Numbered from the stretch's first letter, positions 36,601 to 51,600 are shown. The stretch: DNA of 64,000 nucleotides from Serripes groenlandicus (GCA_031761405.1 JASEVX010000017.1:9859675-9923674), one strand, 5' to 3'. Numbers and translations are program-made. The notes: generated from the sequence alone by a model not told the origin.

Positions 36601-39600
36601 TAAGAGTTTTAGTGGCATGTTTAAAAATGAAATACGAGCTTGCGGCATACTGTCATCAATTTTGGAATTATTAATTTCTGGACTATTGCAAGAAGTTGTA
36701 TCTGGACTTTGACGCGTCTGCAGCAATTTTAATGTGAAGAGATTTTTCTATTTTTGTCCATATATTTTCAAAATCGTCTGCTGCAGAAATGTTGTAAATG
36801 GAAAATTTATCTATATCTGGAACATTTTCTTTCAAAATGAAGCAATATTATCTACATACGTTTATTATTTTGATTAAAAATCAAGCAAACTCTTTTAAAT
36901 ATCATAACCATATGCCACTCTTGTACAAATACTGACTTGTATATATATGTATATGCTGTCTTAGTGGCCGGTTATTAATATTTGATACTTGTTAATGCTT
37001 TTATGTTAACCTGCGTTGTTCCTTTTAGATAACTGGTTGAGACATTTTGTGGATAAGATTTACCATTGGACTTTCCTCGCACCTTACGTCACCGTGTCCG
37101 TGGACTCTTTCTTCACAATCAGGTCAGTCTTTCATGATGTTGACTCTTTATGTGAACTTATATCTTGTTAGACCAATATGAGCCTTTCCACAATAAAACC
37201 AACATTATGATCTCTGCATAATATGGACTCCGGGCCGACACATTCCGTCTCAGGGGGATAGAGGTATAGAGTAATGATTCCTGAAATAGAAAATCCACAG
37301 GAGGCGAAAATGTTGGTTTTCTCGTGGAACGGCTCATATGCTCTTTAATTCAAAAGAAAATATATCGCAGTGTTTGTATACAATAAATGTTATTAGATTT
37401 GCTAACCTTATTTTTCCTAGTTTATTGTTTGCGAAGCCCGCATTGGCAGTGTACATGAACGTTTCCCTGTCGTCTATCTGTCTGCTTATCCATAACACAC
37501 ATGTCATCATTTACCTCACTCTCCTAAAGTTCAATGGACTTTTTCTGATTCTGATTTTTAAAAAAATACATATCATTTCAGTGGTATATTGGTTGCTTAT
37601 TTGACTTTACGAGAGCTGAAGAAAGTAGAAGGAGCAAAGAAACTGAATTGGTTTATGTTCTTCTTTCATCGTTTTTGGAGGTAGGGTTATCATGGTTTTC
37701 TTCAAACTCGTTGTTTTATTCGTCTATAAAATATATAAAACGTATTCACAAACGGTTTGTTCAAATATAATCAGAGCTCTAGATAAGATCTATCTATTCA
37801 AAATGCATCTTAAGGTGACAAAATGTTGAGTATTTCGCATCCCAAAATCCTTATTTGACCACCAAACCCTATGTTGTGGGTACTCAAAAGAATCGTCTCA
37901 GTGAGACGATTCTTTAGAATACCCACAACATAGAGTTTAATGTAGGCATAAGAGAATTATTGTTGGAAAAGACAAGTTAACTCCTTATCTAGTCCTCTAA
38001 TAATGCGATCTAAATCTGCTAGTATTTTTTTTAAATAAACTGCCATGATTGACCTGACTTATTTTTAAAATGCTTGACTTTCAAACAAAACACTCTCTCA
38101 ATAGTAATTCTATTCATTATTTAAAAACATAGTTAATGTGAGCGAGGTTTCGGTATTATTTGAAACCAGTCTATACCCGCTTTCGTTGGTTTAAAACTTT
38201 GAGAGTGATTGACCTTTTTTTGTCTCGCCCACGATAGTGGAGTGAGACATAGCAGTCACTTTTTCGGCGACGGCGGCGGCCACTTTTACAAATCACTATA
38301 TCTGAGCAACCCCTGCTGGAATTTTTCTGAAACTTTGTCAGATGTATTGTATGGTCATGGGACATCATTCAACGTCCACATTTTCAAGGTTAAGGTCATA
38401 TTTTGACAGAACTTGATATTGGTTCGGTAACTTAACCTCAAAACTTAACCTTAGTTATATCTCAGCAACCCCTGCTGGAATTTTTCTGAAACTATGTCAG
38501 ATGTATTGTATGGTCATGGAACATCATTCAACGTCCACATTTTCAAGGTCAATGTCATATTTTGGCAGAACTTGATATTGGTTAGGTAACTTAACCTCAA
38601 AACCTAACCTTAGTTATATCTCAGCAACCCCTGGTGGAATTTTTCTGGAACTATGTCAGATGTATTGTTGGGTCATGCGACATCATTCAACTTCAAAATG
38701 ATCAAGGTCAAGGTCATAATTTGCCAGAACTTGACCTTGGTTAAGTATTTTAACCTCAAAACTTAACCTTGGTTATATCTCAGCAACCCCTGCTGGAATA
38801 TTTCTGAAACTTTGTCATTGTTGGGTCATGGAACATCATTCAAGATTAAGGTCATAATTTGGCAAAACTTGCTGGACCTTGGTTATTTATCAGCAACCCA
38901 TCCTCAAATTTTTCTGAAACTTTGTTAGATGTATTGTTTGGGACATCATTCAACGTCAACATTTTCAAGGTTAAGGTCATAATTTGGCAGAACTTGACCT
39001 TGGTTAGGTAACTTAACCTCAAAACTTAACCTTAGTTAACTTTGACTGTAGAGCCTACTAGAGTCACTTTTGATATTCAATCTTCATGAAATTTAATCAC
39101 AACAATTGTCTCCATCAAATCTCGGTCAAGTTTTAAACTGGGTCATGGGGTTTCAGGAACTAGGTTACTAGGTCAAATGTTGGAATAATCTTTTGAACGC
39201 TCTAGAAGTCTCTTTCTTCATTCAATATTCACGGAATTTAACCACTATATTTTTCTTCATCAAATTTAGGTCTAGTTCACGAATAGTCATGAGGGGTCAA
39301 AAACTAGGTCACTAGGTAAAATGTTAGAATAACCTTGTGACCACTCTAGAAATCACATTTTTAGCTCACCAGAGCACAAAGTGCTCAAGGTGAGTTATTG
39401 AGATCGCCTTTTGGCCGTTGTTTGTCGTTCGTCGTCAACATTTGCTTGTTAACACTATAGAGGCAACATTTTGCATCCAATCCTCATGAAAGTTTTCAGA
39501 ATATAGATCTCTATCAAATCTAGGCCAAGTTCGAAACTGGGTCATTTTGGGGTCACAAACTAGATCAAATTAAATGAAAATCTTGTTAACACTCTGGAAG

Positions 39601-42600
39601 CCGCATTTTTTGCTTGAGCATGTTGAAACCTGGTCAGAATGTTTCTTAGTGATATCTAGGCCAAGTTTGAATATAGGTCATGTTGGGTTAAAAACTAGGT
39701 CACTAGGCCAAATTGAAGTAAAATCTTGTTAACATTTTAGAGGCCTCATTTTTTGCTTTAGCAGCTTACAATTTGGTCAGAATGTTTATCTTAATAATAT
39801 CTAGGCCAAGTTCGAATATGGGTCATTTGGGGTCACAAACTAGGTCACTCTGGAAGCCGCATTTTTGGCTTAAGCATGTTAAAACATTGTAAGAATGTTT
39901 TTCTTAATGATATCTAGGCCAAGTTCGAATATGGGTTATGCCGGGCAAAAACTAGGTCACTAGGCCAAATTTAAGGAAAATCTTGTTGACACTCTTAAAG
40001 CCACATTTTAAACTTGAGCATGTTGAAACTTTATCAGAAAGTTTGTCCTGATGATATCTAGGCCAAGTTCGAATATGGGTCATGTCCTATCAAAAACTAG
40101 GTCACTAGGCCAAATTTAAGGAAAATCTTGTTAACACTCTGGAAGCCGCATTTTTGGCTTGAGCATGTTGTAACTTTGTCAGAATGTTTGTCTTAGTGAT
40201 ATCTAGACCAAGTTCGAATATAGGTCACTAGGCCAAATTGAAGAACAATCTTGTTAACATTCTGGAAGCCGCTTTTTTGGCTTGAGTATATTGAAACTTT
40301 GTAAGAATATTTGTCTTGATGATATCTAGGGTAAGTTCTAATATGGGTCAGGTCACGTCAACAACTAAGTCACTAGGCAAAATTGTAGAACAATCTAGTT
40401 AACACTATAGAGATCGCATTTTTGACTTGAGCAGCTTGAAATTGTGTCAGAAAGTTTGTCTTGATGGTGTTGCCATTGGCGCTGAAAGAGTTAAGTCTTA
40501 AATAGCCCATTCTCAGGTGAGCGATTCCATGGCCTCATGGCCCTCTTGTTTATTTAATCTTCATGAAAAGCTATTAGATCACATCTTGGTCAAGTTCAAA
40601 CTGGGTAATGGGCTAGGTCAAATTTCATGTAAGGGCAAGACACCCTCAGCCCGAGGTCTTGTCTAAATACTGACACTGTAAATATTATACCCAATTTGTA
40701 ATTTGAGCCGTCCCGCGAGAAGTCCAACATTGTGGACTCTGCGTAAAGTACCGACCTAGATCAACCTAATCATGCCACGCAGACTAACCCGGACAGACAC
40801 TTTTTGCCTCCTGTGGATTTTCTGTTTCAAGGATCATTACTCTAAACATCTATCCCCCTGAGAAGGAATGTGTCGGCCCGGATTAACCTGCGCAGGCTGA
40901 TCTGGGTCGATATATTATGCAGAATCCATAATGTTGGTTTTCTCGTGGAAACAAAGTGTAATTTTATTGAACATTTTATAACACTGTTAAAATAGAAATA
41001 ACAGATTTCCTTTTGATAAGAACCGATGTTGCTTTCTCTTGATAACACAAAGAAGAATGGTCATGTGTTTTCGAAATACTGACAACGTTACCTATGCTAC
41101 ATGTATTTCTATTCATCACATAAAGCCCTCTCATGGAGTGTCAAAATTCCATTACATAAATATCATATGACTCTACTAGCTTGGTTTCCAGTCTTACGTT
41201 CAAGTTTTTGTTACAACACGGAAAACCAAACTATGAAAATGACGTCATAACGTTAGTCACTTTGGCGCCAAAACAGGCAAATTACATGTAGAAATATGGT
41301 AAACGTTAAGTACATTTTTTCGAAATATGCCTCATAAATCACTTTATGTGTAAACTCGTTTAATCAAAGTGATAATAAATAAACACTCATGAAATATCCT
41401 CTATATATTCTATAGGTTAACACCACCCTATATGCTAATCATGATGGTTGGTACCGTCATATTGCCCCATTTGGCTACAGGACCGATGTGGGCTGGTGAA
41501 GATTTCCCGGGGATGGGTCCCTGTCGTGAATATTGGTGGACAAATCTGCTCTATGTCAATAATTTTGTTAACATCTATCCAAATACTCAAATGGTAAGTT
41601 ATTAAGTTCATCGTGAACTATAGCAACATTCTTATAATAAACTGTTTTTTCCATTCTTTATCATTCCTAGGATATTTAATATAAGTGAATAAGATGATAT
41701 GTAGCTTGTTTGAAGATAGAGATATGTAAGTAAAAAAATAAATTATTCTCAATATTTTAACAAACTTGGACTGCTTTTTCTTAATCTACATCAATGATAT
41801 AATGCACAATGTTTATGCAAAATACAGTTATGCACTTTTTAAATGAAACGAACATGTTGATATTATCCTAATTGTCCACGAGTCAGTTTATATTCCTCTT
41901 GGACAATATATTTAATCATTTGACTACTGGAAACGCTTATGTGAAGACTGTGACACCAGTGTAGAGCCAGGCCAGGCGGGACACCCGCGCACTCTGACCA
42001 CCAGTGTAGAGCCAGGCCATACGGCTCATTCGCGCCCTCTGACCACCAGTGTAGAGCCAGGCCAGGCGGGACACCCGCGCACTCTGACCACCAGTGTAGA
42101 GCCAGGCCAGACGGCTCATTCGCGCCCTCTGACCACCAGTGTAGAGCCAAGCCAGGCGGGACACCCGCGCACTCTGACCACCAGTGTAGAGCCAGGCCAG
42201 ACGGCACACCCGCGCTCTCTGACCACCAGTGTAACCAGTGTAGAGCCAGGCCAGACGGCTCATTCGCGCCCTCTGACCACCAGTGTAGAGCCAGGCCAGA
42301 CAGCTCATTCGCGCCCTCTGACCACCAGTGTAGAACCAGGCCAGGCGGGAAACCTGCGCACTCTGACCACCAGTGTAGAGCCAGGCTAGACGGCCCACCC
42401 GCGCCCTCTCTCCACATGTGTAGAGCCAGGCCAGGCTGCACACCTGCCCCCTCTCACCACCAATGTAGAGTCAGGCCAGTCGCACACCCCGCGCCCTCTC
42501 ACCACTAGTGTAGAGCCAGGCCAGTCGCACACCCCGCGCCCTCTCACCACTAGTGTAGAGCCAGGCCAGTCGCACACCCGCGCCCTCTCACCACTAGTGT

Positions 42601-45600
42601 AGAGCCAGGCCAGTCGCACACCCGCGCCCTCTCACCACTAGTGTAGAGCCAGGCCAGTCGCACACCCCGCGCCCTCTCACCACTAGTGTAGAGCCAGGCC
42701 AGTCGCACACCCCGCGCCCTCTCACCACTAGTGTAGAGCCAGGCCAGTCGCACACCCGCGCCCTCTCACTACTAGTGTAGAGTCAGGCCAGGCTGCACAC
42801 CTGCCCCCTCTCACCACCAATGTAGAGTCAGGCCAGTCGCACACCCCGCGCCCTCTCACCACTAGTGTAGAGCCAGGTCAGTCGCACACCCCGCGCCCTC
42901 TCACCACTTGTGTAGAGCCAGGCCAGTCGCACACCCCGCGCCCTCTCACCACTAGTGTAAAGCCAGGCCAGTCGCACAACCCGCGCCCTCTCACTACTAG
43001 TGTAGAGTCAGGCCAGTCGCACAACCCGCGCCCTCTCACTACTAGTGTAGAGCCAGGCCAGTCGCACACCCGCGCCCTCTCACCACCAATGTAGAGTCAG
43101 GCCAGTCGCACAACCCACGCCCTCTCACCACCAATGTAGAGTCAGGCCAGTCGCACACCCCGCGCCCTTTCACCACTAGTGTAGAGCCAGGCCAGTCGCA
43201 CACCCGCGCCCTCTCACCACCAATGTAGAGTCAGGCCAGTCGCACAACCCACGCCCTCTCACTACTAGTGTAGAGCCAGGCCAGTCGCACACCCGCGCCC
43301 TCTCACCACCAATGTAGAGTCAGGCCAGTCGCACAACCCACGCCCTGGCCCCTCTCATCACTAGTGTAGAGCCAGGCCAGACGGCACCCCCCCCCCCCCC
43401 GCGCCCTCTAACCACCAGTGTAGTACGAGGCCAGTCGGCACACCCGCGCCCTCTGACCAGGCTCTATACTATTAGATGCTCCACTAAATATTTTTATGTT
43501 GATATTCGTAGAATTGGTTATGGAATCTTCGAAATGTCAGTCCATTTTAAAACATCTTTCTTGAAAGAGTTTAAGGTGCTGAACTCCAGATGGAGATCAC
43601 AATTTTGAAAGACAACAAAGTAAATAATAAATAGTTCAAAACTATTTTGGCGGTAAATTTAAAAAACAAAGTCAATTGAAAGTCATGAAAATGTACAGAA
43701 TTTGGCTTACTGGGTAGACAGTATAAAAGAAGTATAAACTGTCAATGTTTATTGTACTGGAAAATGAAATTATTACTCTAATTTCATCCCAGAATTATGA
43801 TTCTAATATATCAAAAAAATTCGAACAGTTTTAAAACTGTCTATAATCTGGAGTTTGGTACCTTTAACGTATTGGTAATGAGTTACACATACGTGATCCA
43901 TCGCCGATTCAAGCATACGTAGTTCCCCTATTCAGAAAGAAACTGTAATTCTTGTTTCTTAAACCTTACAGAAAGTCAATCTTCCAATGTTGCTTTTAAA
44001 TCCAACTTATACTATGAGGTCACATATCTGGATCTGAATCAATAAAGATCTCTGTTTTTATAGATAAAACAAAATGCGTCATTTTGATTTGTTGGGTAGG
44101 GTTTACACAATCTCATTAAGATCATAAATACTTCGGTGTGCGTATATTGGAGCTGACGACACCAAATAAATGGTCGTCTCAAATTGTCCCTATACATTTA
44201 AAATTTCTAGAGCAGATTCTCATTGTTCTGTCAAATGAAATCGTCCGATAAATTCACCGCTTAGCATCACAGTTTCTTTATCCCGTGAATGCATTGAATT
44301 TAGATAAACCATTTTGTGTCTTTTAAACTTCCTTTCTCATTCTTCATTTTTATATTTTGTGTTATAACTTACCATTTTCATTTCATCCATTAATTATTTT
44401 AAGGTAACTTGTTTTAGTGTCCATTTTGTTCTTATCTTGTTTGTCAGAAGCTCTGCACGAACCATGATTATATGACTTAAACCCTTTCCCACATGCAGTA
44501 AATCTGCAGTAGGCGACTTTAAGAACATCTTGGTAACATTCTGGAAACTCTCTTTAAGGAAAAGTTTAGTTAATGAAAAAAAGTTGAAAACTTTGTGACA
44601 TAAGAAGAAAACGCTAATTATGAGCAATTTCTTCTTATGTGACAATGTTTTCAAAAGTCGTCTGCTGCAGAGGCGTCAGAAAGCATCTATATGTGGGAAA
44701 GGGTTATTAAACCAACTTGACACTTGTATATTGGTTATCTTCCCTGTTGACATTTAAAGATTTTTTGTAGGCGACACTTTGATTGACTGATACAAAGGTC
44801 AGTCTAAGATGACATGGTATAGGCAGTTATCAGGTGTATACGATTGTTTGTTACTGAAGCGAAGGTCTGGATTTAATGAGATTATTGTTTAATGATTTCA
44901 TAAATATATATCACATGCTGTTCTTCTTTTCCAGTGCATGGAATGGACTTGGTATCTGGCTAACGATATGCAATTTTATATACTGAGCCCATTGATACTC
45001 CTTCCACTATTTTAGTAAGATTCATTTTATTCATGTGTTCTCATTTGTTTTTGCAGTTCTTCTCCTATCTTTAAATAATTATTTTCAACATGTTTACAGT
45101 TATCATAAATATCGACGGACCTTTCGGTGGTATATGGGTAAAGCATCCACCTATTTCGGGAGGTTGTGAGTTTGATCCCCGGCCCGGTAATACCAAAGAC
45201 TTTAAAAATGGTAGTAATTTCTTCACTCCTTGGTGCTCAGGGGTGTGGAGTTAAGATTACGATTGTCTTGCTGGTGTCCTGTTAAATATATAAACCACTT
45301 TACTTTGAGCGCCTCAATGATGTAGGGGTATAGCGTCTACCTTGGATTTCGGAGGTCACTGGTTCGATACCCGGCCAAGACATTTCAAACACTTGTTCGT
45401 ACTGGCTTTCCCTCCTTGGCACTTAGGGTTGTGGGATTAGCATTTCGACTATTTGATTGTGTTCGGATTAACGGACCGTAAAAACGCCTTGATATAACTG
45501 AAAAAAAAGACATCGAAGGCATTGAGAAACACCATACCAATGGACAAACAAATCTCGTCGGGTAATAGTACTGTAGTACGGCTTATATCATTGGGAATTA

Positions 45601-48600
45601 TATTCGTTGATTACATTTATTGACCAAACATTGGATAGGGGCACTTTTCGAACAGAAGTAAATAAATACTTTTTAAATGAAGTGTGTATTCAAAAGTAAT
45701 AGTTATATATTTTATTCACTTACGATTATAAGATCACTTGCAATAAGGCCAAAAAAGTCTCTAGTTGACCCGTGACCCAAAACCAAAATGTAAACTAAAA
45801 TAATTTAACATTGTATTACATAACACGGTGGTCAAACGCCGTAGCCGTTGTGTAAACAAAATTCTTTCTGAATGACGTGTAAGAATGAGGAGATAATGGA
45901 GGACTGGAAAGGACAATACAATGAAAGCATTTCAATTTCTTTTTTATTTGCATTACTTCATCAGCGCACGAAGTGCGGGTGAGCTTTTATAACCACGTGC
46001 AGTCCGCCGTCCGTAGTCGTCGTCGTCGTTATGTGTTGGCATTTTCCTACAAACATTTTCTCCTCCAAAACCAATAGACCAAACATTGAATTTTATGGAA
46101 GCTTTGGCATCAGAAAGAGGTAAAATAACAAAACTTTAAAAATCTTCTCGTACCATCAAAGTATTGGCTTGATTTGTACAAATTTTCCTTGTGTGACATA
46201 CTACCAAAACCGTCCAAATTATTCCAATACGTTGAAAAACATGGCCGCCAGCAGGCGGAGCTTGTTTGCCTTAAATGTGTACTGCATAGCAAAAACTTAA
46301 GAGAAATTTATTGTTCAAAAATGTAGGCCTGATTTGTTAATAATTTTTCACAAATGTTCCTTGTGTGACCCTCTACCAAGATTGTTAAAGTTATTGCGAT
46401 CCGTAAAATAACATGGACACTCAGGGGTGATGTGTGTTTTCCTTACATGTATATAGTAAAAACTAAAAACATCTTGTACAAAAGTACTGTTCCTGTTCGA
46501 AAATAATTTGGCACAATTGTTTCTCTGGTTTCCCGCTATCAAGATTGTTCACATTATTTTGATTGGTTTAAAACATGGCCACCAACGGGCAGAGCTCATT
46601 TTACTTATATGTTTATTGTAAACACTTAACCCGATTCGAAAATAACTTGGCACAAAGGATCATTGCGTGACCCTCTATAAAGATTATTTAGCTCACCTAA
46701 GCACAAAGTGCGAGGTGAGCTTTTGTGATCAATCACCGTCCGTCGTCGGCGTCGTCTGTACGTCTGTCTTTTAACAATTTCCTACAAATGACTTGTACTA
46801 AACCAATGGACTGATTTCAAAATGTTCCTTAGGTGGTCCTCTTTTAAAGTTGTTCAAATAATTTAATTCCAAGTAGAACTTTGGTTGCTGCGGCTTCAGA
46901 AAAGGGGAAAATTGCCAAAACTTTAAAAATCTTCTTGTCCAGAAGTACTGGCTTGATTTGAAAATAATTTTGCACAAATGTTCCTTTGGGAACCCTCTAC
47001 CAAGATTGTTCAAATTGTTCCGATCCGTTGAAAAACATGGCCATCAGGGGGCGGAGCTTGTTTTCCTTATATGTCCATTGTAAAATCTTTAAAAATCGTC
47101 TTGTCAAAAAGTACTGGCCTGATTTAAAGATAATTTGGCACACATGTTCGTTGGGGGACCTTCTACCAAGATTGTTCAAATTAATCCGATCTATTAAAAA
47201 ACATGGCCGCCAGGGGCGGGGCTTGTTTTCCTTATAGGTGCATTGTAAAATCTTTAAAAATCTTCTTGTCCAAAAACACCTGCCTGATTTAAAAATTATT
47301 TGGCACAAATGTTCCTTGGGTGACCTTCTACCAAGATTATTCAAATAAATCCGATCCATTGAAAAACATGGCCACCAGTGGGGTAGGTTGTTTTCCTTAT
47401 ATGTATAGAGTAAAAACTTTGAAAACTATTGAAGTTCTATTAAATCAGGTGAGCGATATAGGGCCATCATGGCCCTCTTGTTTAATATGTTCCAATCCAT
47501 TGAAAAACATGGCCACCATGGGACGGGGATATTTTCCATAAACATGTATGTTTAGATTAAGAACATTGTTTAAATTATATAAAATCAGGTGAGCAATAGA
47601 TGACCATCATAGTCCTCTTGTTTTTATTATACCCCCCCCCCCCCCCCCCCTCCCCCCCGATAAACGAAGTTTAGAGGGGGTATATTGGAGTCACCCTGTG
47701 GTTGGTCGGTCGGTCGGTCGGTTGGTCTGTTGCGATTTTCATTGTCCGGAACATAACTTTAAAACTAATTGTTGGAATTTAATAAAACTTCATACGATGA
47801 TACAACACATTGAGAGGAAGTGCAGTGTACTGGAACCGGAGAACAGATGGAATCTAATAAAACTGCATACAATGGTAGAGCATAATGAGAGGAAGTGCAG
47901 TGTACAAGAACCATAACTCTAATTTACATAATTACAGAGTTTTAGCCCTTTGTTACTTTTTGTTGAGCGTAGAATAATTTCAAAACTACTGGATTGAATT
48001 TAATAAAACTTCAGACTATGATACAACACATTGAGAGGAAGTGCAGAACCATAACTCTATTTTAGCTAATTACAGATTTATTGACCTATGTTACATTTTC
48101 TTACTTTTTTCTTGTCCGGAGATTATCTTTAAAACAACAAGTTGGAATTTAAGGTGGGGTTTCTTAATATTCCACTACCTTTCCTATCAGGGCGACATTC
48201 GGGGTATTAATCACATTCAGTGATAGTTCTAGTCTTTCTTAGAAATGTGTTATACATGTAAGCCTACCAGGCTAGTTTGATTTGTAACAACTGGGTAATT
48301 TTCAGTAAAATAGTTAATAAGAAGAGGTTTTAGAAACGTTTGTATACAAGTCGGACCACGTTTTCCATGAATGTCCTTAAGTATGAACATTTCCTGACAG
48401 CTTACATTATAAAATGAAAGAGAATATTTGGTTCTAGAGGAGAGGATGGCTATGACGCACTGACGCAAAAGGGAAAACAATGATATTTGTGTTTTACCTT
48501 CAATTATAAGAATGATTGAAACCTTCGCCTGATTTTGAAAATGTATCTCTCGGGTCCAGGTTACATTTCTTTAATACTATGAAGTTTGTATTTCTTACAG

Positions 48601-51600
48601 ATAATATTAAGATAAGGCAGTTCTTTATGTGAACGATATCAGATATCAAAATACATGCACAAATGGGAGAATACTCTTTCACTGTCCCTAGTTCGGATTA
48701 AATAATCTAAAGTAAAACAGGCAGATATAACTTAGTTGTCTACATCGGGCTAGACAATTTATGCAATAGTATAGCTACAAATAGGGACAGATGTCCTCCT
48801 TACTACAAATACTCGTTTGAAATAAGTTGCAAGCTTGTTACTAGTTCCCGAGGCTATGTTAATAATAAATCATAAATATTATATATAAGAAAATAAAATA
48901 TTTTAATTATTTTAATGTTAACCTCACGCTATTTTTCAGCAATTTGATTGCTGGTATCGTTTCCTGCGTCATCTTCTTGGCCGCCACAGTCATCACCACT
49001 GCATTGATAAACCACAAATATGGGTATTCCGCACAAGAGTCAGATATTGTCTATGGACCTACAGGGTAAGTCATGATATGAGGCGTCCGACAAGATAACC
49101 AACTTTGTAACCCAGACAAATACTTTTCGCCTCCTGTGGAGTTTCTGTTTCAGGAATCATTACTCTATCCTCCTGAGACAGAATGTGTCCGCCCGGATTA
49201 TCCTGCGCTGGCTGATCCGGGTCGATACATTACTCAGAGGCCATAATGTTGGTTTTCTCGTGGAACGGCTCATATGTTTAGTGAATGAAACCTGAAAAGC
49301 TATTGCCGAGTTGACAACTTGTACAAATGATGAAAATATGAATTATTTCTTGAACTAACAGGGTTGAGCATGTTTAATGTTGCAAGAAAAATTAAACGTA
49401 AATTCTGTCGGCAACAGAATTGATCCTAACCTATCTTCTAATCCGTTCAAACATGCAGATCCATTTTGACACATCTAGTTTGCAGCAGAAGACTATTAAT
49501 AACATTACTGCAAAAGGTCATATTGATCATAATAAGCAATTTCAACTATTGTGACAATGTTTTCAACTCTTTTCAATATCTACACTTTAATTATATATAT
49601 TCTTTTCCATATTATTGACTTAGATATGGAAAAAAATAAATATAAATCATATGCTGCAGAAGTGTTGTATGTTAAAAAGGGCTAAAAATAATATGTTATG
49701 TGGTAAAAAATCATAATAGGAAAATACTCATTTTAAATTCAAAATCATTAAAGATGTTCGTTTTCAGTGGACAAACGATTTGTTTGCATCAAACTTAAAA
49801 ATAAATGGCTATGAGAAAGAAGCCCATTTTGTAATGTGAATATTTCATTTTTGTTTCCAGAGATGATCCTTATTCTTTCCAGAGGGTTTACATACCCAGC
49901 TACTGTAGGATTGGTCCTTATATCGTTGGTCTGTTTACCGGCTATCTACTCTATCGCCTTCAATGTAAATGCAAGATTCCAAAGGTAAAAAATGTTGTTC
50001 TATTATCATATAGAAAAGGTTTTAATGCAATTTCTAACATGTGTCTTTAATAATTGAGCCGTTCCACGAGAAGCCCAACATTATGGCCTCTGCATTATGT
50101 ATCTACCCAGATCAGCCTTCGCAGTCACCGCAGGCTAATCCGGGCTGACACATTCCGTATCTAGGAGATAGAGGTATAGAGTAATGATTCCTGAAACAGA
50201 AAATCCACATGAGATCTGTCCGGTTTAGCCTGCGCGGCATGCTTAGCTGATCCGGGTCAAAACCTTACGCAGAGTCCACAATGTTAGTTTTCTGGTAATT
50301 CGGCTCAATTTACTTATCGTGTTTTCATCTACTGTAGACGTTACGAATAAAATCATAGAAATCATAGAAGTAAAAGTAAATATAGCACCATGTGCAAATG
50401 TATGTGCTACCATCATGATCATGGCACCTTTTCGTAGTTGTTAACTTTAACAAAAAACACAAGTAAATTTGCTTTCTAAGACGGCGTTAACTTTCTATTT
50501 TGCGTTTTAGAATATTTCAGTCGAGTTCCGAAACTATGAATTCTCAGAATTTGTGCTCAAGTATCTGATTGGTCTGGAGCAAATCCATTCTCGAAATTGA
50601 CCGATCAGAAATTGTATCTCGAGCATAGAGTTCATTTCAGAGTACAGAGAACGTTTAAAGAGTTTTATAGTTTCGGGCCTTGCAGCATAAACATATATTT
50701 GAAAATACAGGTTTTGTTATCGATATACCCCGCTCTGTCTTGCAAATGAGCCACACCCCCAAACCCCCTTCTGTTTGACTAATATACAGGGGTTATGGTA
50801 TCACATTTTGTTAAATACCTGCAAATTTTCCAGCTTTAATACAAGCACGTGGTCACACGACGGATTAAAATTCCATATGTGACTAGGTCAAATACGGTAC
50901 CAAATATGGTAATTGTACGTCACTGAAATATTATGTGACGTCATTAAAAATTTAGTAGTGGGGCGAGGTTCACGAGCCAATCATACATTTTATTTTATGT
51001 GTAAATTGTGTTATTTTGTTTTTTTAAATTTAGAAATGTGTATGTTTTTTCTTATTCCGTCTTTAAAAGTTATACACGATATATAATAAAAGAAAAACTT
51101 TCTTGCAGTAGCGAGACATGAGTTTGGTATTATCTACTCGGGGCGTGGTCAAATTAGTATCTGACTCGACCTACGGTCTCGCGAGATATCAATTTGACCA
51201 CGCCCCTCGTAGACAATACCTAAACCAGTATCGCTACTGCAAAATAATATGCCCTATTCGCTTTACTGTAGGTTCTGAACCTTCTCGGTTGGCTGTTTTG
51301 TGTGGCGATCTGTTGCTGTGATGTATACGGACTTTACTCGAACAAGGACAACCACATTCTAACCCAGTTACAATCCGATGTCTTTACTTCCCTACATAGA
51401 ACTGGCTGGGGTGTGGCAATATCGTGGATTGTTTTTGCTTGTGCAACTGGTCACGGAGGTGGGCATTTTTCTACTATAATTCACATAGTTTACAACTAAT
51501 AAATCTAGATTAGTGAAAGTATATTTATATTGATAAAGAGATTAAAGTCCGGTGAAGCTAGATAGCGAAAATATATAATCCCTTCACAGGGGTTCGGTTT

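Larger units (their letters stand above)
34229..37028 (+). other. Copy 2 intron 5
   Basis: Two palindromic MITEs (34290-34496, 35314-35510) in opposite orientation; the dispersed repeat 34601-35122 (matching 16849-17355); worn foldback pieces near 36060-36140 and 36700-36800; and 36270-36425, related to 17500-17670. No coding sequence found. Confidence 0.65.
37681..41415 (+). other. Copy 2 intron 7
   Basis: Nearly all repeat: palindromic MITE 37772-37998, tandem-body element 38221-40665 with another nested at 39363-40550, MITE 40704-40950, and a repeat of 22312-22680 at 41135-41408 that runs up to the acceptor. Confidence 0.75.
49985..51271 (+). other. Copy 2 intron 11
   Basis: Contains a complete MITE (50055-50307) and a foldback element (51102-51242) close to the acceptor. 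The rest is unassigned. Confidence 0.6.

Noticed and set aside
41863..43069. Minus-strand repetitive frames of Trp/Gly-rich peptides
   Set aside because: By-products of a 45-bp minisatellite within an intron; several overlapping frames are equally open.
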